From NCBI GenBank assembly GCA_022496805.1, contig CM040100.1, forward strand, positions 25,697,009 through 25,761,008: 64,000 bases of DNA, given 5' to 3'. Position 1 is the stretch's first letter. Each line of letters opens with the position of its first letter. Of the stretch, positions 54,498 through 64,000 are shown piece by piece. The position numbers were made by a program, and so were the translations under genes. The notes under the pieces were generated by a model. That model made no database searches. It saw only the letters and a list, made by a program, of their open reading frames with translations, and was not told the origin of the DNA. The stretch comes from Pohlia nutans (Eukaryota; Streptophyta; Bryopsida; Bryales; Mniaceae).

Positions 54498-57197
54498 TTA
54501 GAAATCCTGAAAGTCTTCACCAGATCTTAGAGGTGCATCTCTAAGCTGGATTCTGTTTCTTTCATGATCAGGTCTCACCGTTAAAAATTGCAGAGACCTC
54601 TTGCCATCACGACTCCGAATACGTGCATAATGAGACCCATCATCCAAGACCTTGGTCTCCATTCTAGCTGCTGTGATATATGGTTGTCCAAGTATTATAG
54701 GATATGTCCCATAGTTTTGAACAAAAAAGTTTTGCTCAACTTCAACATCGCCAATTTTTGCACATACAGCCGGACAAGCCCCATATAATTCTCCTCTTCC
54801 ATTGTTTGCAGCCCTCATGACCCAACCGTGATGAGTATCAATCGGCCACTTGCCTTTCTCATAAATTCTCCTTGACATGATATTTATTTCAGAGCCATGG
54901 TCCACAAGTGCCAAGATAGAATCATCCAACTCATCAAGTCTCACTCGTGTCTCCGTAGTGGCCCTTGCCCAAAATGGTTGATAATAATTCAACTTTCCTC
55001 CTCTTTCACGATCAATTTCATCAACAATTCCACAATCAAAGACATTTGCCTCCACCTCAAATCTTTCTTCATATGCCACCTCAGTAGTCATTCCATCCAC
55101 CATTTCTTTTCCCTCATCTTGAGTTAGTATGGAATGGGCTTCTTTCTTTGAGCTCTTCACTTCCATCAACTCATATCCCTTCATGCTCAAACCTTCAATA
55201 GAATGCTCAGTTTTGGTAACATCTCTTTTGATGTCAATCATACACTCTGCAGCAAACATCTTCAAAATATCATCTTCTTCTTCATCAGTAAGATAATCCT
55301 TCATCTCTTCAGTTTGATCTTTCTGCTCTTCCAATGCCTCGATATTCATGTTCATAATCTTCTCTTCATCACCCTTTGCATCACACATCATATTAAATAC
55401 TTGACCGATTTCAATCTCCTCATCCTCTGTCATATGAGTATCCAATGCATGCATCATAACTGTCTCAGCTGTCATTTGCCTTTTTCTCTTGATAACATCA
55501 ATGATAAGGTCGTGAAAATCTTTCTTGGCAATACCAAGAGCCTCTCTCAATGTAAACTCAATCTTGGCATCCAAAATCCTCTCCTCCAATATCCCCTTCA
55601 TGTCAATAGAAGTCTCGATATCAGATTGAAGCTTGTAAGCTGGCCCTTTAGTTTTACCTTTGCCAGAATCTTCCTTCTCTTTGCCCTTCTTGCTGGTGCT
55701 TGAATCTTCCCATATCTTCTCTGGAAGTGGTGCATCTCCAGGATGATTAATAGAAGGTGATTTCTCAGGCCTTTGGCGTGTGTGAAAACCAGGTCCATCA
55801 CCCTTTGCAGCCTCTTTAAGCCCTTGATTTTTCTTCTTTAATGTTGGCTCATCAGCATCATCTTCTTCTGCAGGTCTACCCCGTTTTACTTCAACAGATG
55901 CATCATGATTCTCAATGTCATTTTGCACCTCACCCAAAAATGCTTTGATGCTAACTGCATCAACAGGATCCTCCCAACCGGTTGCCTTTCTGATAGCTTG
56001 TGCTCCTCTGATCATAATCTCTCTTGCTGGAGTAGAAGAGGCCTCAATAGTATGATGGTCCACCTCAATATGATATGACTCAACTCCCTTAGCACGCAAA
56101 GCACTCGACTTCCCCCTCTTCTCATCCATTATTTTCTTCATTCCACCTTTGCCAAAATTAGTGTCCATAGGCAGGTCAGTGGATGCATCACGAATCCTCC
56201 CATCCTTGAAAGAAACTATACCTTCTTTAAGTGCACCATCATAATCAGTGCAACCACGAAGAGTGTGGTCTATGACATCACACCAGATGCATCTCTTCAC
56301 AAATGACTTTGCACCATCTGATGATTGAGAAGAACTTGCTCCTCGTGCCTTCTTCAATTCACTCATCTCCACCCTCAAATCTCTGATACCTTTGATAAGC
56401 TCTTCAATACTGTCTTCTTCAACTCTCTTGCTTGTTTTTGATGTCTCACCAAGAGTTGTAGGAGCCAATGATAATTTTGGAGCCCTTGGAACCATCATGG
56501 GGTTTGCATCAGTCCGTGAAATAATACCTCTAGACCTCACCCGTCGTTGTTTGGCCACAAGAGTCACCGTTTCTTCCACCCTCCTCCAATCATTAGTAAA
56601 ACCACCTTCAGTGGTCCTATCCCCAAGAAGCAAGAGGAGTCTATCCTCTAATGCATCATCGGCTGCCTGCAAAAACATCTCTGCCTTTCTTGTATCAAGA
56701 AGGTGCCTTTCTGCTAAAGGCAACTGATTATATTTCTTCTCAAATTCTCTGAGCAGCTCATTTGGGCCCATATCATTCCCGGGTTGTTGCTCCACCCAAT
56801 CAAGGAAAGACCTCTTAGTCATCCTCTCCGTATCTTCATCAAAATACTCATCCCTCAATCTCTCATCAAATGTGGCCCATGAAGTCACATACACATCTTC
56901 CCGAATTTCTTGCACCCTCTCACGAATTTCGGGAACCACAGCCAAGTCAAAAGTCAACATCATACGATCCTCAGATACTTGATGCACTTCCATTTCGCAA
57001 ACATATACCCTCAAAAAGTTTGTGATATTCTTCCCATCAAATCTCCCAATTTTGTCCACAACACCCTTCAATGCTTTGGTAGCCTCATGCCCACCAGAGT
57101 TTGCTCTATGATGCTCCATATACAGGGCCAATGCCCCCAAAATATTCTCCATATTCATTTGGCCCCCTCCGGAAGCCCCATCATGATCCCCCGTCAT
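54498..57197 (-). CDS. gag: Ty3/gypsy gag-protease polyprotein
   Basis: 899 codons. The N-terminal half has a gag (retrotrans_gag-like) region (W-A-T-F-D-E-R-L-R-D-E-Y-F). A CCHC zinc knuckle of exact C-x2-C-x4-H-x4-C spacing (C-I-W-C-D-V-I-D-H-T-L-R-G-C) lies at about residue 302. A long acidic and lysine-rich spacer follows, then a retropepsin domain from about residue 745 with I-L-A-L-V-D-H-G-S-E-I-N (usual D-T/S-G replaced by D-H-G) and I-I-L-G-Q-P. It ends with TAA at 54498-54500, after which the -1 frame is open. Confidence 0.92.
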   Translation of the reverse strand: MTGDHDGASGGGQMNMENILGALALYMEHHRANSGGHEATKALKGVVDKIGRFDGKNITNFLRVYVCEMEVHQVSEDRMMLTFDLAVVPEIRERVQEIREDVYVTSWATFDERLRDEYFDEDTERMTKRSFLDWVEQQPGNDMGPNELLREFEKKYNQLPLAERHLLDTRKAEMFLQAADDALEDRLLLLLGDRTTEGGFTNDWRRVEETVTLVAKQRRVRSRGIISRTDANPMMVPRAPKLSLAPTTLGETSKTSKRVEEDSIEELIKGIRDLRVEMSELKKARGASSSQSSDGAKSFVKRCIWCDVIDHTLRGCTDYDGALKEGIVSFKDGRIRDASTDLPMDTNFGKGGMKKIMDEKRGKSSALRAKGVESYHIEVDHHTIEASSTPAREIMIRGAQAIRKATGWEDPVDAVSIKAFLGEVQNDIENHDASVEVKRGRPAEEDDADEPTLKKKNQGLKEAAKGDGPGFHTRQRPEKSPSINHPGDAPLPEKIWEDSSTSKKGKEKEDSGKGKTKGPAYKLQSDIETSIDMKGILEERILDAKIEFTLREALGIAKKDFHDLIIDVIKRKRQMTAETVMMHALDTHMTEDEEIEIGQVFNMMCDAKGDEEKIMNMNIEALEEQKDQTEEMKDYLTDEEEDDILKMFAAECMIDIKRDVTKTEHSIEGLSMKGYELMEVKSSKKEAHSILTQDEGKEMVDGMTTEVAYEERFEVEANVFDCGIVDEIDRERGGKLNYYQPFWARATTETRVRLDELDDSILALVDHGSEINIMSRRIYEKGKWPIDTHHGWVMRAANNGRGELYGACPAVCAKIGDVEVEQNFFVQNYGTYPIILGQPYITAARMETKVLDDGSHYARIRSRDGKRSLQFLTVRPDHERNRIQLRDAPLRSGEDFQDF

Positions 57198-57227
57198 TCT
57201 TTAACTAAAACTAATTGCCCCAAAGCG

Positions 57228-57249
57228 TCTCTCAGTGGAAGCACCAAAA
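57228..57249 (-). promoter_or_regulatory. Candidate primer binding site
   Basis: Immediately inside the 5' LTR the minus strand reads TTTTGGTGCTTCCACTGAG. A TGG close to the LTR, complementary to a tRNA CCA end, is expected; I cannot name the tRNA. Confidence 0.55.
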
Positions 57250-58584
57250 TGTCGGGTAGAGAGGGTTTTGCTCTGGGAAAACGCGGGGTTTCTAGCTGCA
57301 ACTAGTTTGAATTCAAGGTATGGGGAAATATGATAGTGTAATTTATTGTTTATACCATTAAAAACCCAAATCTATGTTTTATTTTGCAAAATAGCAAACC
57401 GTGTAAAGGCTTAAACCTTTAAAAACACTGTCAGCATTCAAATGAATGCCACAGACACATACTTGCTCCAAATCAAGTGTGCTATAACTTTCTGGAAAGC
57501 TAACACAAAGCTACACAATCTGTAAAAATTTCAAGAGAAAATGATTTACCATTCAATATTTATAGCGTGCTGAAGTTGAGACTCCAAATATTCACGGCAG
57601 CTGTACATCTCTCCACTTCGGGACGCATATCATCTTCATAAAAGCTCCAAATACATGATTCCATAATTTTTTAGAAAGCTAACATCACCATCTACGTTGC
57701 CTGTAAATCTTAGCTTAAAATATCATACTGTCCGTTTTCTATACTTCGTCAAAAATGGAACTTCTATATTGAGCGGCAGTTTCACACCCTCAAACTTCTA
57801 CAAGCATAACTTTCACGTCCTAACTCCAAAACAAGAGTTTAATAGCTTTTTAGAAAGCTATCAACATAACACATGTGCTCACAAAATTTCAAAACTAATC
57901 GATCATTATACAAATTTCTACAAGAGTTTAAAGCGACTGCCTTTGAATTTCGACGGCACTAAACCCTCTTTCACTTCTCAAGGCATAACTTTCTCATACT
58001 AACTCCAAATGACAAGCGCCACACACCATTGGAATCACAACAAGAAGAGGAACGTCCTCTCAAAATTTCATTGAAATCCGAGCTATACACAGTAAGTCAC
58101 TTGTCCTCAAACACACGGCACAAAACTAAAAAACTAAAACATGAACACAAGAAGAATGAGGTTCGGGAGAAGAAGGCCCCCCTTATCAAGCCACAAGGGG
58201 GAACACATCAGCCCATACCTAGCCACATGGGCACCCTAAAACTAATTGGGTGACCCAAAAGTCTCCCATACCTCTATCCATTCGCTTATTTTAATGATAA
58301 ACTCACAAAAAACTAAAAGAAAGGTAAAACAATCTTCACCTTTCTTTTCAACAACTATCAAAACTCAAATTAAATATCAAAACTCATTCTAAGAAGATAA
58401 ATGTAAAGTTTGACTCTTATTAGTCAAAACACAAGGCAATTAAAACCTTGTAGAGATTATGAATCAATTCATAATCTTTCTCAAATATTCCCTATTCATT
58501 TCTTCTTTAAATGAGATATCTTAAAACTCATCAAAATAACAATACTATAAGTTTTTACACTATATGCGCATTTGCATCGCGACA
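57250..58584 (-). repeat. LTR (5' LTR in element orientation)
   Basis: 1,335 bp, nearly identical to 49559-50893. It should hold the element promoter, reading leftwards; no TATA box could be assigned with confidence. Confidence 0.96.
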
Positions 58585-60961
58585 ACGTGTAATATTCAGG
58601 TGTGCTCTAAACAGTTACTACATTCTTTCCTTATGTTTCTAATTTTTGAAGTGAACTTTAAAACTCATTGTTGAGTTGTCAATTGAGTATGAATATGAAT
58701 TTGTTTTCAAATTGAATGAGTGCTATCAGTTGTCACGGATTTGTTTAATGCAATGTGAATTGTATGTCATTACTCTCATATCAAGTCAATGTAAGATTGT
58801 TCGTTGTATATTTAACTAACATTGAAATGTTGTAGATATTTCAAGTTTGAGCTTCTTCCCAAGAAGGCCATTACCAAAGAACATCTCCCTGTCTTCCTCA
58901 ACACTTGGTTGGACCGTTCTTCAGACGCTTGTATGTTATCGCCGGCTCAGCTGCGTACGTGGACTACTGCGAATTTGAACTCTGGCGCTTGGTACCTGGA
59001 TTGCAGCACATCTTTCACGCCAATCCAAGAGATTGAGCTGAAGCGGAATCGGGAGGCAGCGGCAATTGCAGCTGAAGACATCATTGAGCTTGCAGATGTG
59101 GAGGATGACGAAGCCAGAGAGAAGGCGGTGAAGAAACGAGAGAATCCGATCGTAAGAAGGCTCAGAAGGTGAAGGACGCTGCTGAGAAGGCCGCCTTAAA
59201 GGAGAAGGAAAGGATTGAGAAGGCTGCAGAGAAGGCAGCAGAGAAGGCAGCAGAGAAGGAGAAGGGGAAGAAGAAGACCGTTGAACCTGCGAAGAACGAG
59301 AAGGAAGCTGCAGGCGCCTCTTCTACGGTGGACGGTGGTTCTCAATTACAATCGACCCCTACCCGAGGTACTAAGCGTGATTCTCCCTATGATTTTCTCT
59401 CTCAAGGCCCAGTGGCGGTTGACCTTGGACGAGTGGAGGACTTCATCAATGATGAGTTCATAATGAACACATCGTTGGGCCAGATTCTTGGAACTGGAAC
59501 TGGTCCATTGCCCTCGGTTTATGACGACTTGAAGGCATTTATGAAAAATGTAAGTGTATTTGTATTTAATTTGTGCAATTTTGATTTCAAATGTTTTCTA
59601 CAATCAATGTAATTAGTAATATGTGCTCTAGGAACTAAATTCATTGATTACTATGTTTGTGTATAATTTGTTCCAGTTTGATTTGTAATGTGTTCATGTA
59701 TAAATCAATCAAAGTGTATAAATCCTAAACTGTGCTTTTGAAACTACGATTGATGAGTGATATGTTTGTATTTCAATTGTTCAAGTTTTGTTTGGATTGT
59801 GTTAATGCATAAATCAATCAATGTGTTTAAACCCTAAACTGTGATTTTGAAACTAACTTCATTGATTGTCTTCTTTGTCTTCTAGCACAAGAATGACAAG
59901 TCCCGGGCGCATAAAGGTGACTTGAATTCCAGGGGATTAGTGGACCTCATGATCGTGGATATGCCTGAGGGTCTGGTTGTCCCAGGCGTATCCAATCCTG
60001 CCTCCACCGTTCCCAAGTGGAACCAGGAACCTCAAGAATTCTTGCAACCAGTTTTTGATTTTGCAGATCAACACCTACAGGATGATGGTGCTCTTATTAT
60101 TCTTTATCCTTTTCGATCAGCTACAAAATCGAAGATCTTGGGTTACTGCAAGAGCTATGGATTCGAGGTGAAAAAGGACTGGTGGGGAATGAACCGTCTT
60201 CACTTGACATCCCCTACCAATCCGTTGTTGACGGTGAGTTTGTTTATAAAGCTAATGTTGACATTGATTTACTTTGAAGTACTTTGTATATGTTTTCCAC
60301 AACTTATGAAATTGTTTTTTTTTTGCAGACCAATCGCTTTGGCATTTGTTTGGCGATCAGGGTTAATGGTAATTGGGATCCATCCTCTTTTGCATTCCAG
60401 CCAGTCCCTGCACTTCTTCGTAACGGAGTAGATGTTGCACGTGACGACATCCTCCAGAACTACATGGGTAAAGATGACCAGTTGATGAACGGGGAGGTGC
60501 CATGGCGAGGACCGCGAGAGAAATCTACCTTGTTCATGCAGATGCTGATCGAGACATGTTCTTTTCCAGGCGACGTGGTGTTGGATTGCACTACCGCGAC
60601 TGGTTAGTAATTCAATCTCATTCTAAATGATATGTTCCAATTTTTGTCATTGTACATTGATTACATTTGCTTACTATCTCTCATGTATTTAGTGTACGTT
60701 TGTCTACTATCTTTCAATTTTTGTCCTTGTAGTATGTTTACATTTGTCTATTTTGTGATTGTTATTGCAGGCGCCTCTATCCTCGCTTGCCGCAATGTGG
60801 ACCGCCACATCGCAGCGCTAGAGGAAGACAAGGCTATATTTGATGCGGTCCTTGCTCCTCTCATTCGACCCGCTGTGACTCACCAACCGAGGGTTGTTAT
60901 TAGCTTGGATGACATGGACGATGAAGATCCGGTAGTGATTGTAGTGATTGTAGTGACATAG
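58585..60961 (+). pseudogene. ParB-like / methyltransferase-like gene, member 3: 3' half with amino-methyltransferase-like domain
   Basis: Exons: to 58599, 58836-59549, 59886-60233, 60329-60602, 60771-60961 (TAG), all with GT-AG introns. The lysine/alanine-rich coiled coil (about 59040-59290) needs a 1-base frame change near 59150 between two open frames. The domain that follows has G-L-V-D-L-M-I-V-D-M-P-E-G at the place of motif IV (usually D-P-P-Y), then D-D-G-A-L-I-I-L-Y-P-F. The last two exons give S-F-P-G-D-V-V-L-D-C-T-T-A-T-G-A-S-I-L-A-C-R-N-V-D-R-H, the pattern of motif I of N4-cytosine/N6-adenine methyltransferases. Motif IV before motif I is the beta-class order. Activity is doubtful because motif IV is altered. 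Confidence 0.7.
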
Positions 60962-61214
60962 AGGGGTCTATGTCCGGATCTTCTAGTCCCACGGCTTCAG
61001 TTGAGGCTTCGCCATAGCTCTATACTCTTGAGTATTGTGACTATTATGTGTTATTTGACACAGATGTATCTATTGGATTGTAGTGAGACTAAAAGGGCCA
61101 CTACCACTTTATTTTCATTCGTTGTCCATCTTCATATTTGAATGGTTTCACTCTTATTCAATCACTCTAACTCAATTCTATGTGCTTTCATAAATTCTTC
61201 TACATTGGGTTTCA
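60962..61214. other. 3' flank of member 3
   Basis: AT-rich sequence after the TAG, with no ORF. It probably includes the 3' UTR and ends where the Mutator-like terminal sequence begins. Confidence 0.4.
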
Positions 61215-61757
61215 ACGACGCTAGCATGTGAGCCTAGAACGGTGAGCCTAAGAGCTATGAGCAGGAAGTTTGTGAGCCTAGAGCCTGAAATTTTCCAAAT
61301 TTAGAAAATTTACTGTTTATAGTAAAAATGAGACCTATTACCGTGGAAGCCTATTACCGTGCTTTAGTTATTTCATGGATAAATTTCACTATTTTCAAGT
61401 TTACTTCCCTCAAGGCGCACAGAATTCGAGATACAGTGTTTTGTTTCAATTGCTTTACTAATTGAATGACCCTACTGAAACTTCAGTTTCTTGATCAAGC
61501 TCGAGTGTCATCAATTGGGTCTCAGGCCCGAGACCCATACCCACACCCAATCAGGTTGATCAATGTTATATGAAGTATGGACGTTGCTGATCAGAATTCT
61601 GTAATAATAAAACGTTTTTTTTTTTTTTTTTTTTCCAGAGTCATAGCGTGACTTTAGAATGACCTCATGCATCATTACAAAATCCTACATGGCCCAAGCT
61701 CTAGGGTTGCCACGAGTCTACGTAGTAGGCTATAATTCATAGATCATCTTTCTAATT
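61215..61757. repeat. 3' terminal region of Mutator-like copy B
   Basis: Collinear with 35075-35644, including the GTGAGCCTA/GAGCAGG units and the ATTACCGTG block. It contains a longer T run (about 61616-61634). The similarity starts abruptly at CAACGACGCTAGC, as in copy A. Confidence 0.7.
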
Positions 61758-64000
61758 CTAAACTGCTGTTTTGATGATTTCAGCAGCTTCAAGAATCTTC
61801 TTTGTTTCGTCAAAGCTAAGGGTAGGGGCATGCATGAACTTGTCATTATCAAAGTCTAGTTTGCAAACGAACCGAAATACGTAATAGATGTGCTTGCAGT
61901 TGACATAAGCACCACGCTTGCCAACACTTGAACCGTTCATGCTAACAAAGTGTGGGCAACTACACGATGGAAAGTTAGACAACGTGACGTTGTAGACTTT
62001 CTGATCTAGCTCCACTCCAGACTGCATTGTGATGACTGCACCAAGTCCAGGATATGGAATGATCTTCACCGCTTGAATAATAGCCTTGACGTTCCTTGCA
62101 CTCTCCCATTGGTTGCGATGGGCCTCACACGGAGCTTTAGGACTGCATCGAACGGTCTTGCCGCCTCAGATAGAAGGAACTTTATCTGCGTGAGTGGGTT
62201 GAGGATAATTCCAGAGGACGGGCTCAAAAATCTTGGAGGTCGTAAAGAGGCGGCGAGGTGACATGGCCGTTTTAGCTTGCAATCGAAATCCAGCCTCTTC
62301 CAATTCCATAATTTTTGAACGTGTAAGGTCCGTCCCCACAAGAACGGGCCAAATGTCAGGGATGTTGGGTCGCGTTAGTACGTGTCCACGCTTGGGTCCC
62401 ATTACACATCGAGCAATTTGATTAGGGCAAAACCAGAAATCTTCGGTTTTGTGTCGAGCTCCTCTGAATGTTGGAACTTGCCTCTCACCTTTGTACGTGG
62501 GAGCAGCGGTGGCCTTACCACCCTTGGCAATGACCATCTTGCACCTGATGTTTGTTTGGACTTGAACAGCGTGGCACTTGTTCTTTGCCTTGTGCGAAAT
62601 TCTTGCAATGTGCCACTCGTAGACGTTGCAGTCGGTTTCTGGCACGTGCATGACGTGTGGCATTGGAGAAGTAACCTCAGGAATCGATTGAAGTTGCACT
62701 CTTGCAGAAGCGGATCTTGTTTGGACTCGAGGATGTGAGAAGTTAACTTTGTCCGGGCGATGCGAATCACCCTCCGATCCAATCGGGAGGTCGAGCTTCC
62801 TTTTCACCGATCCAAAGAGCTCCTCCCCTTCTAAATGAGGGACTCGTGTACAAACATCCTCTGCTCCCGGCATTTCGCTGAGGGCTTGGGCAATCTTCTT
62901 TCCATCGAGCGATGCCATTGCCCACTTAAGCTTCAAGTCATGCTTTGAGGGGCCCTTCCCAGATGCGCCTCCACATAGATAAGAGCGGTAGTTTGTCATT
63001 TGCATAAAGGCACGGATCCAGTCGTCACAACTAGCCACAAACAAGTCGGTGCCTCGTTTGCCGGACGCTTGAAGCCACTTATTGTGAACTCTCTCCGAGA
63101 GGTTGCAGGTCGGAATCTCAGTAAGTTCGTCAGGGGTAAGGTCCTGTAAAACATTACAAGGAGGGAGAATGGTAAGTGAATGGGGTAGAAATAGAATAGG
63201 GATAAATAAGTGCAAATGAAATGAGAGTTCAGCATTAGTCTCACCGTCTCCATGAACCCTCCCCATTGGCGATAACGAAAGTGCCAAAATGCTAACCAAT
63301 CTTCGAGTTCTCTAATAGAATCTTCATCAGCTGCACCAGACGAATACCACCAGGCCTTCAATTGCAAGTACATCTGATCCGCTTCTGCCATGGTTGTGGC
63401 ATCCTTGTATTGCCGACAGAGCCGAATATGCTGTGCTTGGAACGCCTTGGCAATGTGCTTTTTGGTATGCTTGTGCATGGAGGTAGCCCAATGGAAAAGG
63501 CAGGTTCGTTCGCGGTCCACCATAGGAACTTTGGGGTCACCCGAACCATACACAATTCGTACAGCATTGAAATTGGTTTGCGCACTGTCGCACATGAATC
63601 CTTTGAAATTTGGATTGGGCACACCATTGTCTTTCATGACGTTATTCAAACAATTCCAAAATATCACCTGGCCTTCTGTGCCCTCGGTCTGCATATCACA
63701 CACTGCAATAGTCATCACTTTGCAATATTTTGAATCATACACATGGCATGCTAGTGTTGTCCACAACTTCACCCTCTTCACGTGATCAAACATCACAAAG
63801 CAATGTTCGAGATCGCCTCCAGGTTGCATCCGTTGCAGAAGATCAACGCCGCTGCCAGGACCGTCAACGAGCATTTTGAATAAGTATACTTTGTCTTTGC
63901 CTTGTCCAGAGAACACACTGTCGTGAATAAACTCTATCTTTGCATGACTTTTCATAGTAAGAATTCGGTCTATCTCGCCAGCACCTTTCAGCTTATCGCG
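61758..64000 (-). pseudogene. Mutator-like transposase copy B, least damaged, 5' end beyond window
   Basis: The frame is open from the window end through the transposase core (F-D-H-V, T-E-G-T-E-G-Q, F-M-C-D-S-A-Q-T-N-F, C-L-F-H-W) to a GTGAG donor after G-G-F-M-E-T at about 63246. The TTTTACAG acceptor is at about 63144. The next exon runs D-L-T-P-D-E-L to a single in-frame TGA at 62166-62168 (GGA in copy A). The frame then continues through I-I-P-Y-P-G-L to the SWIM finger (C-S-C-P-H-F, C-K-H-I-Y-Y-V-F) and TAG at 61758. Copy A and this copy complement each other's damage, which gives the clean comparison used to date stop codons. Orientation is the same as copy A. Confidence 0.85.

Larger units (their letters stand above)
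49559..58584 (-). mobile_element. Young Ty3/gypsy LTR retrotransposon inside an exon
   Basis: The element is 9,026 bp, TGTCGGG...GCGACA, with LTRs of equal length (1,335 bp) at 49559-50893 and 57250-58584. By eye they differ at a single base (49765 A against 57456 C). ACGT flanks both sides (49555-49558 and 58585-58588). Removing the element and one ACGT restores the host exon as M-K-R-V-I-F up to the CAG/GTGTGC donor. It is transcribed antisense to the host gene. Near-identical LTRs mean a very recent insertion. Confidence 0.97.

Overview
The window is nuclear DNA of a plant-lineage eukaryote. Genes have GT-AG spliceosomal introns, coding stretches sit between long AT-rich or satellite-rich tracts, and the mobile elements (SWIM-type Mutator-like, PIF/Harbinger with a Myb/SANT partner, Ty3/gypsy with 1.3 kb LTRs) are typical of streptophytes. 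My best guess is a charophyte alga such as Chara braunii; this rests on the general look of the element families and has not been tested. I saw no rRNA, tRNA, organellar or bacterial genes.

Layout. 1-3.2 kb: fragment of an uncharacterised element and a decayed Mutator-like gene (copy C) carrying a 369 bp MITE. 3.8-11.9 kb: a decayed ParB-like gene (family member 1, + strand) whose introns and flanks are filled with degenerate satellite and with a GTCGG/CCGAC palindrome family. 11.9-16.8 kb: a second, divergent, three-exon gene (member 2, - strand) with a ParB-like motif followed by an amino-methyltransferase-like region. 12.2-17.6 and 24.3-25.1 kb: about 27 copies of a 21 bp palindrome, twelve of them in a near-perfect 58 bp array. 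17.7-24.3 kb: AT-rich, repeat-bearing, no convincing gene. 25.2-28.1 kb: a DUF7869-type gene. 31.1-34.5 kb: PIF/Harbinger transposase and its Myb/SANT-like partner. 35.1-43.3 kb: Mutator-like gene copy A, split by a 3,977 bp TG...CA element (36215-40191). 44.1-47.5 kb: a small ORF, a foldback element and a composite minisatellite. 47.5-61.0 kb: member 3 of the ParB/methyltransferase-like family (+ strand, nine exons), with a very young 9,026 bp Ty3/gypsy element inside its fifth recognised exon. 61.2-64.0 kb: Mutator-like copy B, running off the end.

The most interesting content is the ParB-like plus methyltransferase-like family. Members 2 and 3 have the domain order of bacterial and phage ParB-methylase fusions: a ParB-like D/N-G-N/Q-H motif first, then an amino-methyltransferase region in beta-class order (motif IV before motif I). 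They are split by introns, and the usual catalytic DPPY is degenerate. Member 2 lies in a cluster of parS-like palindromes found nowhere else in the window. Whether protein and palindromes interact is inference.

Nearly every older gene copy is broken by single in-frame stops. Where an intact copy is available for comparison, several are C-to-T changes at CG or CHG sites, as expected from methylation-driven decay.
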